Positions 1-9,367 are shown, counted from the first letter of the stretch. The stretch: DNA of 64,000 nt from Dysgonomonadaceae bacterium zrk40 (GCA_016916535.1 CP070276.1:1364001-1428000), one strand, 5' to 3'. Program-made: numbers and translations. The notes: a model not told the origin generated them from the sequence alone.

Positions 1-1
1 G

Positions 2-478
2 CGCCACGTCTGGGGCAGCAATACCGTCCCGGCCTTCTACGATGAACCGCAGGAGAACCATACCGCCTACGCATGGACCTTTGTATGGTCGCCCACAGAG
101 CAGACAGTAGGACTCTGGGCCACAACGCAGGACTACAGCCGCTCCGAGAGCGACCTGCCACCGCCACAGGGGGAGTGGGACTTCCGGCAAAGCCGCATCT
201 TCCTCAACGATGAAGCCATTGCCCCACCACGCTGGGAGAACAATCACAATGAAAAAAGTAATGAGGTCACGTTGAAGAATGAGAATTTCACCGCCCGTCC
301 TCCGCTACCGGTAACCCTGCAGAAAGGATGGAACAAGGTGCTGATCAAACTGCCCATTGCTAAATTCAGCACACCGGAGGTGCGATTGCAGAAATGGATG
401 TTTTCCTTTGTGTTCGTCACCCCCGACGGAAGCGAACGAGTAGAGGGACTGGTCTACAGCCCCGAAAAAAAGAGATAA
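2..478 (+). CDS. C-terminal part of a GH20-type beta-N-acetylhexosaminidase (5'-truncated by window edge)
   Basis: The reading frame is open from base 2 to the TAA at 476-478, giving about 158 residues without the N terminus. The sequence (AYAWTFVWSPTEQ, SESDLPPPQGEWD, KWMFSFVFVTPDG) matches my recollection of the non-catalytic C-terminal domain of large Bacteroides beta-hexosaminidases, which sit in sialidase/hexosaminidase clusters. No catalytic Asp-Glu pair is visible because that part lies upstream of the window. The gene stands 31 bp before the mutarotase-symporter gene, which in turn precedes nanA, so trimming of sialylated host glycans fits. Seen: the open frame and the beta-rich sequence. 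Inferred: the family. Another glycosidase with the same accessory domain is possible. Confidence 0.55.
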   Translation, partial: RHVWGSNTVPAFYDEPQENHTAYAWTFVWSPTEQTVGLWATTQDYSRSESDLPPPQGEWDFRQSRIFLNDEAIAPPRWENNHNEKSNEVTLKNENFTARPPLPVTLQKGWNKVLIKLPIAKFSTPEVRLQKWMFSFVFVTPDGSERVEGLVYSPEKKR

Positions 479-509
479 AAAGGTTAGAACAGTAAAGATT
501 GAAGAGCAG

Positions 510-3128
510 ATGAAAAAAAGAGTATCCCTGTTGATTTTGCTGGTCTCGGTGCTGACACAAGCGCCGGCGAACGATTACACCAAGAACAGCTTCCACCAGA
601 CCAATCTCTTCTCAATGGAGACACTGGCCGACACAACCCTGCACGAAGGACTTGCCGGCAGCTTCTTCGGCAAGCAGGGAGGCTGGTTCATCATGGCCGG
701 CGGTTCCTTCTTCCCGGAAAGCAAACCCTGGGAGAATGGCTCCAAACAGCTCTCCGACAAGATATTAATCTTCTCCCAACAGACTGATGCTACCTTCAGC
801 ATGATCTATGAGGGGAACGACCTGCCACTGCCCCTGGCAGAGGGAGCATATGCCTCCCTACCCGGGGGGCTCCTCTGCATGGGTGGCCAGACACCGGAGG
901 GCATCACAGCGGAGTGCCGGCTTCTCACCTTCGACGGCAGCAGGGTCACCGTCACCCCATTTCCACCGCTTCCCTTGCCGGTGAAGAATGCCACCGCTAC
1001 CCTGGTCGGCAGCCGCGTCTACCTGCTTGGGGGGGAGCAGACGGACGGCACTTCATCCGATCAGTTCCTGGCACTCGACACCAATAACCCTCAAGCCGGA
1101 TGGCAGCCACTCCCCCATTTTCCGCTGCCTGTTTCCGGATCGACCATCACCGCACAACAGGATGGTGAGGAGATTTCGCTCTATGTCTTTGGGGGGCGTG
1201 CAAAGGCAAACAATGAGACAACCACCTTCTATCCCACTGTTTACCATTACCGCCCTTCACTGGGTAGCTGGTCTCAAAGACGGGACATCCAGCTGAAGAA
1301 TGAGGAGCCTCTTCCGCTGGCGATGGCCACCGCCTCTTCGGTAGGTGGCTCTCATATACTCCTCTACGGTGGTGACAACGGCGATGTGTTCAATCGGGTG
1401 GAGGCAGCCATCCACAGCGGGGAGCTGCAAGTCAGGGACTCTCTCTGGATGAACCACCCCGGCTTCAACCGGCGCATACTGGTCTACAACACCATCACCG
1501 ACAGCTGGTTTCAGGCGGGTGAGACTACCAACCCTCCCGTGGCAGTCACCGCCGATGTCTCTGACGGCAGCAACGTTTATATCGCCGGCGGCGAGATACG
1601 CCCGGGCATCCGCTCTCCCTTCATCACCCGACTATACTACACCTCGCAACCCTCCTTCGGTTGGATCAACTACCTGGTACTGGCCCTCTACTTCGGGGGG
1701 ATGCTGCTGCTGGGGTTCTTCTTCATGCAGCGCAACAAGAACACCGACGACTTTTTTAAGGCGAGCGGACGCATACCCTGGTGGGCAGCCGGCATCAGCA
1801 TCTTCGCCACCACGCTCAGCGCCATCACCTTCCTCTCCATACCGGCAAAAACATACGCTACCGACTGGCGCATGCTCATCTTCAACATCACCATCATCCT
1901 GATCGTGCCGGTGGTGATCCGCTACTTCCTTCCCTTCTTCCGCCGCTTCAGCCTCGACACCGCCTACGCCTACCTGGAAGAACGATTCAGTCGTGCCGTG
2001 CGATGGCTCGCCTCGGCACTGTTCGTCCTCTTCATGGTGAGCCGCATCGCCATCGTCCTCTTCCTCCCCTCACTGGCACTCAACGCCGTCACGGGATTCA
2101 ACATCTACCTATCTATCCTCATCATGGGCATCGTCACCATCATCTACAGCACCAGCGGCGGCATGGAGGCGGTGGTGTGGGGCGACGTGATCCAGGGTTT
2201 CATATTGGTCTTCGGTGCCATCGCCGCCTTCATCTTCATGATCATGGGCATCGAGGGGGGGCTGGGTGAGTTCTGGAGCACCTCGGTCGACTTCCACAAG
2301 TTCCGCACCTTCGACTTCAGGTTCGACTTCACACAGCCGGTCTTCTGGGTGGTGCTCATCGGCGGCGTGGCTAACTCGCTGATCACTTACACCAGCGACC
2401 AGTCCATCGTGCAGCGATACATGAGCACCAAAGATGAGAAGGCCACCGCCCGCAGCATCTGGCTCAACGGCATCCTGAGCGTGCCGGTCACCATCCTCTT
2501 CTTCCTGATCGGTACCGGCCTCTTCGCCTTCTACCACGACAATCCCTCGCTGATGATGGTGAGCAATCCCAACATCGACTCGGTCTTCCCGCAGTTCATC
2601 GTTTCTGAGATGCCGGTAGGATTCGCGGGACTGCTCATCGCCGCCATCTTCGCCGCGGCAATGTCGACGCTCTCCTCCAACATCAACTCCTCCTCGGCGG
2701 TGATCACCTCCGACTTCTTCAAGACCCTCTTCCCGGGGCGCTCCTTCACCTCGCAGATGAAGGTGGCACGCTGGTCCGGCATCATCTGCGGACTCCTGGG
2801 ACTGGGCATGGCGCTGGTGCTGGCCACATGGAACATCGCCTCGCTATGGGATCAGTTCAACACCTTCCTGGGGCTGCTCACCAGCGGACTGGGGGCCCTC
2901 TTCATCCTGGGCATCTTCTTCCCCCGCGTGGGATCGGGAGCAGCCCTCAGCGGTGTGATTGCCGGGTTGATCATACTCCTTTGGATCAGGGCTCACAGCC
3001 CCATCTCCTTCCTGCTCTACGGCTTCCTGGGCATGACATCCGGAATCCTGATCGCCGTGGCGGTGAGCTACCTGCTGCCCAACAAAAAGGAGGTTAGACG
3101 CTACACCTGGCGGGGAATGAAGAAATAA
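510..3128 (+). CDS. Kelch sialic-acid mutarotase domain fused to a sodium:solute symporter
   Basis: An 872-residue fusion. Residues 1-20 are a signal peptide. Residues about 35-375 form a beta-propeller with six GG-type Kelch motifs (for example VYLLGGEQTDG, LYVFGGRAKANN, VYIAGGEIRPG), as in NanM, the periplasmic N-acetylneuraminate mutarotase. Residues about 382-870 are a sodium:solute symporter with about 13 membrane segments, starting at WINYLVLALYFGG. The predicted role is to convert alpha-Neu5Ac released by sialidase to the beta anomer in the periplasm and import it with sodium through the inner membrane. The lyase gene 76 bp downstream supports sialic acid as substrate. Usual SSS proteins are about 500 residues; the extra length is the propeller. 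The substrate is inferred from context and could be another sugar acid. Confidence 0.82.
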   Translation: MKKRVSLLILLVSVLTQAPANDYTKNSFHQTNLFSMETLADTTLHEGLAGSFFGKQGGWFIMAGGSFFPESKPWENGSKQLSDKILIFSQQTDATFSMIYEGNDLPLPLAEGAYASLPGGLLCMGGQTPEGITAECRLLTFDGSRVTVTPFPPLPLPVKNATATLVGSRVYLLGGEQTDGTSSDQFLALDTNNPQAGWQPLPHFPLPVSGSTITAQQDGEEISLYVFGGRAKANNETTTFYPTVYHYRPSLGSWSQRRDIQLKNEEPLPLAMATASSVGGSHILLYGGDNGDVFNRVEAAIHSGELQVRDSLWMNHPGFNRRILVYNTITDSWFQAGETTNPPVAVTADVSDGSNVYIAGGEIRPGIRSPFITRLYYTSQPSFGWINYLVLALYFGGMLLLGFFFMQRNKNTDDFFKASGRIPWWAAGISIFATTLSAITFLSIPAKTYATDWRMLIFNITIILIVPVVIRYFLPFFRRFSLDTAYAYLEERFSRAVRWLASALFVLFMVSRIAIVLFLPSLALNAVTGFNIYLSILIMGIVTIIYSTSGGMEAVVWGDVIQGFILVFGAIAAFIFMIMGIEGGLGEFWSTSVDFHKFRTFDFRFDFTQPVFWVVLIGGVANSLITYTSDQSIVQRYMSTKDEKATARSIWLNGILSVPVTILFFLIGTGLFAFYHDNPSLMMVSNPNIDSVFPQFIVSEMPVGFAGLLIAAIFAAAMSTLSSNINSSSAVITSDFFKTLFPGRSFTSQMKVARWSGIICGLLGLGMALVLATWNIASLWDQFNTFLGLLTSGLGALFILGIFFPRVGSGAALSGVIAGLIILLWIRAHSPISFLLYGFLGMTSGILIAVAVSYLLPNKKEVRRYTWRGMKK

Positions 3129-3204
3129 AGTGGATAAGTTGGTTTGTTTATTGTTCATGGCTAATAAGAAAATGCTGAATACTGAATGCTAAAAATGTAA
3201 ACAT

Positions 3205-4128
3205 ATGCAATTCGAAAAAATCAAAGGTTTAATTGTGGCTCCCTTCACCCCTTTCGACAAAAAGGGTGAACTGGACCTGGCTCCGGTGGCTGACTATGCC
3301 GCCATGTTGCAGAAAAATGGACTGAAAGGAGTGTTCATCAACGGCTCCTCGGGTGAGGGTTATATGCTCACGGTGGATGAAAGGCTGAAGCTGGCAGAGA
3401 AATGGATTTCTGTAGCCCCGGAGGGATTCAAGGTAATTGTACACGTGGGAGCCACCTGCATCAAGGATAGCTACCACATGGCACAACATGCCCAGGAAAT
3501 CGGTGCCTTCGGCATCGGCGCCATGGCATCACCCTTCCCCAAGGCAGGACGAGTGGAGGAGCTGGTGAAGTATTGCGAGGAGATCGCGTGCGGTGCACCC
3601 AACCTCCCCTTCTACTTCTACCACATCCCGGCATTGAACGGAGTCTTCCTACCCATGTTACCTTTCCTTCAGGAGGCTGAAGGCCTCATTCCCAATCTGG
3701 CTGGTATCAAGTTCACCTATGAGAGCCTCTACGAGTACAACCAATGCATGCGCTACAAGGAGGGCAAGTTCGACATGCTGCACGGACAGGATGAGACCAT
3801 CCTCTCCGCGCTGGTGATGGGAGGTGCACAGGGCGGCATCAGCGGCACCGGCAGCTACATCGGCCGTTCGCTGGTGGGCGTGATCGACGCATACAACAGC
3901 GGCAACATTGAAGAGGCGGTCGCCCACCAGAACTATGCACAGGAGGTGATCAACGTCATCGCCCGCTACAGGGGCAATATTGTGGCCGGCAAACGAATCA
4001 TGAAGCTGATCGGACTGGATCTGGGCATCAACCGCACTCCCTTCCGCAACATCAGCGATCAGGAAGAGGCAGCAATCAAAAATGAGCTGGAAGCAATCGG
4101 TTTCTTTGACCGGTGCAACAGATTCTGA
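3205..4128 (+). CDS. nanA: N-acetylneuraminate lyase
   Basis: Class I aldolase of the DapA/NanA family, 307 residues, the normal length. It splits N-acetylneuraminate into N-acetylmannosamine and pyruvate in the cytoplasm. Visible hallmarks are the GSSGE carboxylate-binding loop at residues 47-51, Tyr139 in YHIPALNG (the catalytic Tyr context of NanA rather than DapA), and the Schiff-base Lys169 in GIKFTYES. It lies 76 bp after the mutarotase-symporter gene on the same strand and is probably cotranscribed. The next gene, dnaJ, converges on it. nanE and nanK equivalents are not in the window, so the rest of the pathway is elsewhere or upstream. Confidence 0.92.
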   Translation: MQFEKIKGLIVAPFTPFDKKGELDLAPVADYAAMLQKNGLKGVFINGSSGEGYMLTVDERLKLAEKWISVAPEGFKVIVHVGATCIKDSYHMAQHAQEIGAFGIGAMASPFPKAGRVEELVKYCEEIACGAPNLPFYFYHIPALNGVFLPMLPFLQEAEGLIPNLAGIKFTYESLYEYNQCMRYKEGKFDMLHGQDETILSALVMGGAQGGISGTGSYIGRSLVGVIDAYNSGNIEEAVAHQNYAQEVINVIARYRGNIVAGKRIMKLIGLDLGINRTPFRNISDQEEAAIKNELEAIGFFDRCNRF

Positions 4129-4177
4129 AAAGTGTCGTGCAGCAAAACTGCACCAAAATAGAGATAAGGGAGGGCAG

Positions 4178-4241
4178 AAAAAAAAAGAGACCGTCTCATG
4201 TTGTATGATGAGACGGCCTCACAGCCTGCTTGTAAAGCAGG
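4178..4241 (-). terminator. Rho-independent terminator after dnaJ
   Basis: Two stem-loops lie just beyond the dnaJ stop on the minus strand. One is a 7-bp stem at 4225-4231/4235-4241. The other is a 9-bp perfect stem at 4191-4199/4208-4216, extended past one A-C mismatch to 4187/4220. The second is followed on the minus strand by nine U (plus-strand A run at 4178-4186), so it terminates grpE-dnaJ transcripts. The same hairpin may also act on nanA read-through. Confidence 0.85.
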
Positions 4242-4257
4242 GTCAATAGGCTTTTTG

Positions 4258-5415
4258 TCAGTCGAACATCTTCCTGAACTTGTTAAAGACGCTTTTGCGT
4301 GCGGAGGCTGAAGGAACAAAGCTCTCCGATTTGTTCATATCCTCCAACTGTTTGCGTTCCTTGTCAGTGAGGTTCTCCGGTACGTAGACATTCACGTTGA
4401 TCAACTCGTCGCCCCTACCGTAGCCGTTCACGGATGGCAGCCCCTTGTTGCGCAGGCGGAGCACCTTGCCCGGTTGTGTACCCGGGTCGATCTTCACCTT
4501 CGCAATTCCGTCGATGGTGGGCACCTCCACGGTCCCCCCCAGCGCGGCCGTCGGAAAGCTAAGGAAGAGGTTGAAAATCACATCATTCTCGTCGCGAATC
4601 AGGTTGGGGTCCTGCTCCTCCTCGATTACGATGAGCAGATCACCGTTCACGCCACCTCTGCGAGCGGCATTGCCCTTGCCTGACATGGAGAGCTGCATCC
4701 CTTCGGCCACGCCGGCAGGAATACGAATGGAGATCACCTCCTCCTCACGCACGATGCCCTCACCGTTACAGTGGGCACACTTCTTGGAGATTGTCTTGCC
4801 CTCACCGTTACAGGTGGGGCAGGTGGATGAGGTCTGCATCTGTCCCAGAATGGTGTTGGCCACGCGTGTGACCACGCCGGAACCGTTGCAGGTAGCGCAG
4901 GTAGACTGTGAAGTACCATGCTCCGAGCCATTGCCTTCACAATGTGAGCAGGATACATATTTCTTCACCTTGATCTTCTTCTCCACACCGTTGAGAATCT
5001 CCTTGAGCGTGAGCTTCACCTTTACCCTCAGGTCAGATCCACGGTTCACTCGCCGGCCGCGTTGGCTGCCGCCAAAGCCACCGAAGCCGCCAAAACCGCC
5101 AAAATGGCCACCGAAGATGTCGCCAAATTGCGAGAAGATGTCATCCATCGACATGCCACCTCCAAATCCACCGCCGGAGGCAGCACCACCCACTCCGGCA
5201 TGGCCGAACTGGTCGTAACGGGCACGTTTGTTCTCGTCGCTCAACACCTCATAAGCTTCTGCAGCTTCTTTAAACTTCTCCTCAGCCTCCTTATCACCCG
5301 GGTTTTTGTCGGGGTGGAACTGAATCGCTTTCTTCCTGTAGGCTTTCTTGATCTCCTCGGCAGAAGCGCTCTTGGGTATCTCAAGTATCTCGTAAAAATC
5401 TCTCTTTGTTGCCAT
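4258..5415 (-). CDS. dnaJ: Chaperone DnaJ (type I Hsp40)
   Basis: 385 residues, full length. It has an N-terminal J domain with HPD at residues 34-36, a Gly/Phe-rich linker at about 70-115, four CxxCxGxG zinc-binding repeats at about 155-225 ([32 protein letters not shown]), and the C-terminal substrate-binding beta domains. It stimulates DnaK ATPase and delivers unfolded clients. The gene begins one base after the grpE stop, so the two form an operon; dnaK itself is not in the window. It ends at the strong terminator described separately. Confidence 0.97.
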   Translation of the reverse strand: MATKRDFYEILEIPKSASAEEIKKAYRKKAIQFHPDKNPGDKEAEEKFKEAAEAYEVLSDENKRARYDQFGHAGVGGAASGGGFGGGMSMDDIFSQFGDIFGGHFGGFGGFGGFGGSQRGRRVNRGSDLRVKVKLTLKEILNGVEKKIKVKKYVSCSHCEGNGSEHGTSQSTCATCNGSGVVTRVANTILGQMQTSSTCPTCNGEGKTISKKCAHCNGEGIVREEEVISIRIPAGVAEGMQLSMSGKGNAARRGGVNGDLLIVIEEEQDPNLIRDENDVIFNLFLSFPTAALGGTVEVPTIDGIAKVKIDPGTQPGKVLRLRNKGLPSVNGYGRGDELINVNVYVPENLTDKERKQLEDMNKSESFVPSASARKSVFNKFRKMFD

Positions 5416-5416
5416 C

Positions 5417-6004
5417 TTATTCCCCCACGATCACTTTTGGGAACCGTATGATCTTCTCATTCAGTTCATATCCTTTCTGTATGCAGTCGATCACCATCCC
5501 TTTCTGCGCCTCTTCCTGAGCCGGGATGGTTGTCACCGCCTCAAACCGGTCGGCATCAAACGGTTGTCCGATTGATTCGATCTCCTTCACGCCATGCTGA
5601 CCAAGGAAGGTGATGAACTTGCCGTAGATCAGGTCCATTCCTTCCAGCATCGCATCCTTGTCTTCAGCTGCGTGCAGTGCGGTGAGTGCCCTTTCAAAAT
5701 CGTCCACCAGCCCGATGATATCGACCAATACCCGCTCACCGCCGTTTTTAATCAAATCGGCTTTCTCTTTCAATGTCCGTTTCCGGAAGTTGTCAAACTC
5801 GGCATGCAGTCGCAGGTAACTGTTGTTCAGCTCATCATATTTATCCTGCAGTTGGGGTAGCTCATCCGTCAACGGATGCTCATCTTCTGCCATGTTGTCC
5901 TCATTTGCTGCACCCACAGGTTCATCCTGTAGAAATGCAGCCTCCTCAATGATTTCTTCCTCCCTCTCAATGGGATCCTTTTGCGTATGTTTATTTTTTG
6001 TCAT
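5417..6004 (-). CDS. grpE: Nucleotide exchange factor GrpE
   Basis: The start is set at the ATG at 6004 ([10 protein letters not shown]), giving 195 residues. The frame stays open upstream, but the extra 24 residues are not GrpE-like. The acidic N-terminal tail is followed by a long helix ([18 protein letters not shown]) and the C-terminal beta domain ending in [13 protein letters not shown], typical of the family. It releases ADP from DnaK. The stop is one base from the dnaJ start, so translation is probably coupled. Confidence 0.95.
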   Translation of the reverse strand: MTKNKHTQKDPIEREEEIIEEAAFLQDEPVGAANEDNMAEDEHPLTDELPQLQDKYDELNNSYLRLHAEFDNFRKRTLKEKADLIKNGGERVLVDIIGLVDDFERALTALHAAEDKDAMLEGMDLIYGKFITFLGQHGVKEIESIGQPFDADRFEAVTTIPAQEEAQKGMVIDCIQKGYELNEKIIRFPKVIVGE

Positions 6005-6085
6005 ATCGATTGTTATTCTTTTACTACGGATGATCACTGCAAATAGTTTGCCAAAAAAATGGAGCCAAGAGACCAAATGGCTTTT

Positions 6086-6622
6086 CTAGAGGAACAGTTC
6101 ACACCACTCGTCGAAGATTTCCACCTGGTGCCAGCCGTGACGGCTCAACGACTGCCGGATCTTTTTCACCGGCTTCTCTCTGCCCAGTTGCGATTTGGAA
6201 AAAAATTTGTCTGCAAAGCAGATGATCTGCTCCTCCAGGCTTACCGGCCGCATATCCCGGTGCGGGATGGGCAGCTTCCGGTTGATGATGGTCTCCAAAC
6301 TAAGGCCCGTGCCTGTATGACGTTCGCACACCAGTCCATGCTTCGGGTACCCCTCATCTGTCAGCAACTCACGACCCAGGAAGCCGTGACAGATGTAGGG
6401 ATGGGTTCCCTCGCAGGCAATGTGGGGTGCTTTGGTGAGATAGATGCCGATGTCATGGAGCATTCCCGCCTCTTCGATGAAACGCACATCGACCGCCAAC
6501 TCCGGATGCCTTGCGGCAATGGAAAGTGCCTTGTTGGTCACATCGGAGGTGTGAGACAGATAGATGTCGTACAGTTTCGTACCCTTGCGGTAATATTTCT
6601 CAATAATCGTTTCGGGATTCAT
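6086..6622 (-). CDS. HD-domain phosphohydrolase of unknown substrate
   Basis: 178 residues from the ATG at 6622; a longer frame starting at 6649 adds nine unremarkable residues. It carries HD-superfamily metal ligands: SHTSDVTNKA near the N terminus, the His-Asp pair in GMLHDIGIYL, and further His residues in the THPYICHGFLGRELL and LVCERHTGTG regions. Such small HDIG proteins hydrolyse phosphate esters of nucleotides or second messengers, but nothing here fixes the substrate. The gene lies between oxyR (52 bp upstream) and grpE (81 bp downstream), all on the minus strand. Confidence 0.8.
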   Translation of the reverse strand: MNPETIIEKYYRKGTKLYDIYLSHTSDVTNKALSIAARHPELAVDVRFIEEAGMLHDIGIYLTKAPHIACEGTHPYICHGFLGRELLTDEGYPKHGLVCERHTGTGLSLETIINRKLPIPHRDMRPVSLEEQIICFADKFFSKSQLGREKPVKKIRQSLSRHGWHQVEIFDEWCELFL

Positions 6623-6674
6623 AAATCGCGATTTTCCATCAGCCCACAAAATTACGATAAAAATTTGGAACTGT

Positions 6675-7616
6675 TCAGAGCGGCACCACGTACTTCTTCA
6701 TCGCCTCATCCTGAAGTGAACGGGGCACCGCTGCCTTTACCTCATCGATGATAATATTGAGCAGGCGTTCACGGAAGAACTCCTTGCGGGTGATCAGGCT
6801 CACCTCCCTGACAGGTGTATTTTTCCTGAAGGGGCGTACATTCTTGCGTTGCGTCTCGCTCAGATTGGCTAGCGCCATCTCCGGGATCACTGTCAAACCT
6901 TCGTTCTGATCAACAATGTTGATCAGTGTATCAATGCTGCCTGCCTCATAGGAGAAAATCGACTGATTGTTGCGTCGTTTTTTGAGGTTGCAGAGGTGGA
7001 GGATTTGTGTCCGAAAGCAATGCACTTCGTCAAGCAGCCACAGCTTTGCAGTTGTGAGGTCGCTCTCCTCGAGCGATGTCTTGGCATAGAGCGCCTTCTC
7101 CTGGGGTGAGACATAAGCCAAGAACTGTTCGTAGTAGATGGGGTGCTCGGTGATGCCTGCCTCTTTGAGTGGTGTGGCCAGTATACCACCATCAATGGTG
7201 TCATTGGCCAGTCCCCTGAGAATCTGGTCTGTGGTCAGCTCCGAGATCACGATACGGATGTCGTAGTGGCTGTCGCGGTGCACCTGCATCAGTTTGGGCA
7301 GGAGATAAGTCGAGATGGTGGGGATGATGGCCAGGCGGAACATTCCTTTTACGATTCCTTTCTCCTCCTGGATGATCTCCTTGATCTGGTTCACCTGTGC
7401 CAACGCTTGTCGCGCCTGGTTGATCACCTTGGTCCCGATCTCGGTAGGTTGTACCGGCAACTGTGATCGATCGAAGATCTTAACTCCCAGCTCATCCTCC
7501 AGCTTCTGGATCATCATGCTCAGGGTGGGTTGGGTCACGAACGATGCTTCTGCCGCCTTTGAGAAATGGCGGTAGTTGTCCACCGCGATAATGTATTCAA
7601 GTTGCTGTATGTTCAT
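6675..7616 (-). CDS. oxyR: Hydrogen-peroxide-sensing LysR-type regulator OxyR
   Basis: 313 residues. The N-terminal winged helix (MNIQQLEYIIAVDNYRHFSK) is followed by a LysR substrate-binding domain. The redox pair is visible as Cys200 and Cys209 in HCFRTQILHLC, with the same nine-residue spacing as Cys199/Cys208 of E. coli OxyR, which form the disulfide that activates the regulator on peroxide exposure. The gene starts one base after the stop of the dihydroorotate-dehydrogenase-like gene and must share its transcript. A peroxiredoxin gene at 21.5 kb is a plausible target. The HD hydrolase gene follows downstream. Confidence 0.92.
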   Translation of the reverse strand: MNIQQLEYIIAVDNYRHFSKAAEASFVTQPTLSMMIQKLEDELGVKIFDRSQLPVQPTEIGTKVINQARQALAQVNQIKEIIQEEKGIVKGMFRLAIIPTISTYLLPKLMQVHRDSHYDIRIVISELTTDQILRGLANDTIDGGILATPLKEAGITEHPIYYEQFLAYVSPQEKALYAKTSLEESDLTTAKLWLLDEVHCFRTQILHLCNLKKRRNNQSIFSYEAGSIDTLINIVDQNEGLTVIPEMALANLSETQRKNVRPFRKNTPVREVSLITRKEFFRERLLNIIIDEVKAAVPRSLQDEAMKKYVVPL

Positions 7617-7617
7617 C

Positions 7618-8595
7618 CTACTGTTTGTAATCCGAGAAATATTTCATGAACTGCACACGCTCATAGAGCGAAGGGTTTTTGATGTTGGAATAGTGCAGCT
7701 TTCCCCTGAAAGCATCAATCGTTTCATAGTTATTCTGCGCCATCCATTCCTCCATGCAGGTGAGCATTTCTGTTACTGCTCCTGGTCCCTGATCGTAGAG
7801 CATGCTGCAGAGCTGGATGCCTCCCGCACCTGCAAGAATTCCCTTCACGGCATCTTCCCAGCCATGCACCCCGTAGGAGCAGGCAATATCGAAGTTGGGG
7901 ACGCGACCCGCTACAATGGCGGTCCAGCGAAGCGTGTCACTAAAATCGGCAGGATTGCTGAAGACCGGTCCGGAGACAATCTCCATGTTGGTGATATCAA
8001 TGTCTAGCTGGTAGAAACGGTTGAAAAGGACCACTCCGTTTGCACCCAGTGCCTTGAGTTTGGCTACAAGACCAGGCAGGTTGCTGATGTTCTTCGCCAT
8101 CTTGATCACCAGGGGGATGGAGAGCTGCTTCTTTAGCTCCCGAACGATGTTGACATATGACTCCTCCAGCCAGGTATCACCATACTCTCCGGCGTTGAGC
8201 AGGAAGATGTTCAGCTCCAGTGCATCGGCACCGGCCTCCTGCACGTTGCGGGCGAACTCAATCCAGCGGCTCTGCTTGTAACAGTTGATGCTGGCCACGA
8301 TGGGCACCTCACATTCGGCCTTGGCAGAGCGAATCAGATCGAGGTACTTTTCAGTGTGGTTCATCTCCACGTAAGCATTGATGTAATCGGCCGCCTCAGG
8401 GTAGTCAGTGAGTTGTGCGAGTTTCCCGGAGTGACTTTCAATCTGCTCCTCAAAAAGTGATTTCAATACTACCGCGCCGATACCGGCATCCTCAAGCTCC
8501 CTGATTTTAGTCATAGAGTTGGTCAGTCCGCTGCTGGCGGCTATGAGGGGATTCTTCAGCTTCAATCCCGCAAAGGTTGTTTCCAATGTAACCAT
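7618..8595 (-). CDS. Dihydroorotate dehydrogenase-like flavoprotein, probably not a true DHODase
   Basis: 325 residues with the TIM-barrel pattern of class 1 dihydroorotate dehydrogenases: N-terminal LKNPLIAASSGLT, VASINCYKQS, an FMN-contacting Lys in LVIKMAKN, and C-terminal GAGGIQLCSMLY. Where class 1B enzymes carry the catalytic Cys (NxSCPN), this protein reads ELNIFLLNAG with no Cys, so pyrimidine synthesis is doubtful. It shares GAVVLKSLFEEQI and VVLFNRFYQLDIDI with the second family member at 58.2 kb. It is the first gene of a two-gene operon with oxyR, which suggests a redox role. The substrate is unknown. Confidence 0.8.
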   Translation of the reverse strand: MVTLETTFAGLKLKNPLIAASSGLTNSMTKIRELEDAGIGAVVLKSLFEEQIESHSGKLAQLTDYPEAADYINAYVEMNHTEKYLDLIRSAKAECEVPIVASINCYKQSRWIEFARNVQEAGADALELNIFLLNAGEYGDTWLEESYVNIVRELKKQLSIPLVIKMAKNISNLPGLVAKLKALGANGVVLFNRFYQLDIDITNMEIVSGPVFSNPADFSDTLRWTAIVAGRVPNFDIACSYGVHGWEDAVKGILAGAGGIQLCSMLYDQGPGAVTEMLTCMEEWMAQNNYETIDAFRGKLHYSNIKNPSLYERVQFMKYFSDYKQ

Positions 8596-8630
8596 GTCGG
8601 TGACAAATGTTTTTCAAATGATTGTTTGTA

Positions 8631-8638
8631 CAAATATA
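8631..8638 (-). promoter_or_regulatory. Probable promoter (-7 element) of the DHOD-like/oxyR operon
   Basis: The minus strand reads TATATTTG, a perfect TAnnTTTG match ending 36 bases before the ATG at 8595. No good -33 TTTG is seen at the usual distance. Confidence 0.55.
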
Positions 8639-8704
8639 GATATTTTTTATCGATCATTCCGGTAATTGATCAAAAAAAAGAACGCCAAGAGATGCTTTCA
8701 GGAC

Positions 8705-9367
8705 TTAACGTTCACCGAAGATCAGCGTCCCCACACGGATCAGCGTACTCCCCTCCTCCAGGGCGATGGGATAGTCGCCCGACATCCCCATTGAGAGTTC
8801 CCTGAAAGCAGGATCGTTGGCGAAGTGCTTCGCCTTGCACTCTTCAAAAAGGTTTCTCAGCTGCCGAAACTCTCGTCTCACCTGCTCACTTTCTTCGGTG
8901 TAGGTGGCCATACCCATCATCCCTGCGATCTGCAGGTGGGAGCACTCCCTCCAGCTGCCCTCCTCCAGGAAGCGACGACACTCGTCGGGGGAGAAACCGG
9001 ACTTGGTCTCCTCTTCGGCAATGTGGACCTGCAGGAGACAGGCAATCACCCTTCCGCAGGCCGCTCCCTGCTTCTCGATCTCACGCATCAGTCGTTCGCT
9101 GTCGAGGCTGTGGATGAGCGATATAAAGGGGGCGATCAGCTTCACCTTGTTGCGCTGCAGAGAACCGATGAAGTGCCACTCGATGTCTTCCGGCAGCTCC
9201 TGCTGCTTGCTCACCAGCTCCTGCACGCGGCTTTCGCCGAAAACCCTCTGGCCGGCATCGTACGCCTCGCGAATCTGCTCCGCGGGGTGGAACTTTGATA
9301 CTGCTACCACTTTCACTTGTGGCGGCACAGATCCTCTCAGATTTTGTATGTGTGCTGCAATGTTCAT
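8705..9367 (-). CDS. yggS: YggS/PLPBP-family pyridoxal-phosphate homeostasis protein
   Basis: 220 residues, the usual size. The PLP lysine is Lys25 in VAVSKFHPAEQI, followed by the FGESRVQEL motif and WHFIGSLQRNKVK, both diagnostic of the family. The C-terminal LSMGMSGDYPIALEEGST contains the phosphate-binding Ser-Gly. These proteins buffer cytoplasmic PLP and affect amino-acid pools without a known catalytic reaction. The ATG overlaps the stop of the upstream DUF4494 gene by four bases, so the pair is translationally coupled. Confidence 0.93.
   Translation of the reverse strand: MNIAAHIQNLRGSVPPQVKVVAVSKFHPAEQIREAYDAGQRVFGESRVQELVSKQQELPEDIEWHFIGSLQRNKVKLIAPFISLIHSLDSERLMREIEKQGAACGRVIACLLQVHIAEEETKSGFSPDECRRFLEEGSWRECSHLQIAGMMGMATYTEESEQVRREFRQLRNLFEECKAKHFANDPAFRELSMGMSGDYPIALEEGSTLIRVGTLIFGER

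Noticed and set aside
4445-5218. 257-codon plus-strand frame opposite dnaJ
   Set aside because: It is the antisense shadow of GC-rich, repeat-rich dnaJ (poly-Pro and Arg/Ser composition, no family features).
6059-6751. 230-codon plus-strand frame opposite the HD hydrolase and oxyR end
   Set aside because: Spans two well-supported minus-strand genes and has no family resemblance.
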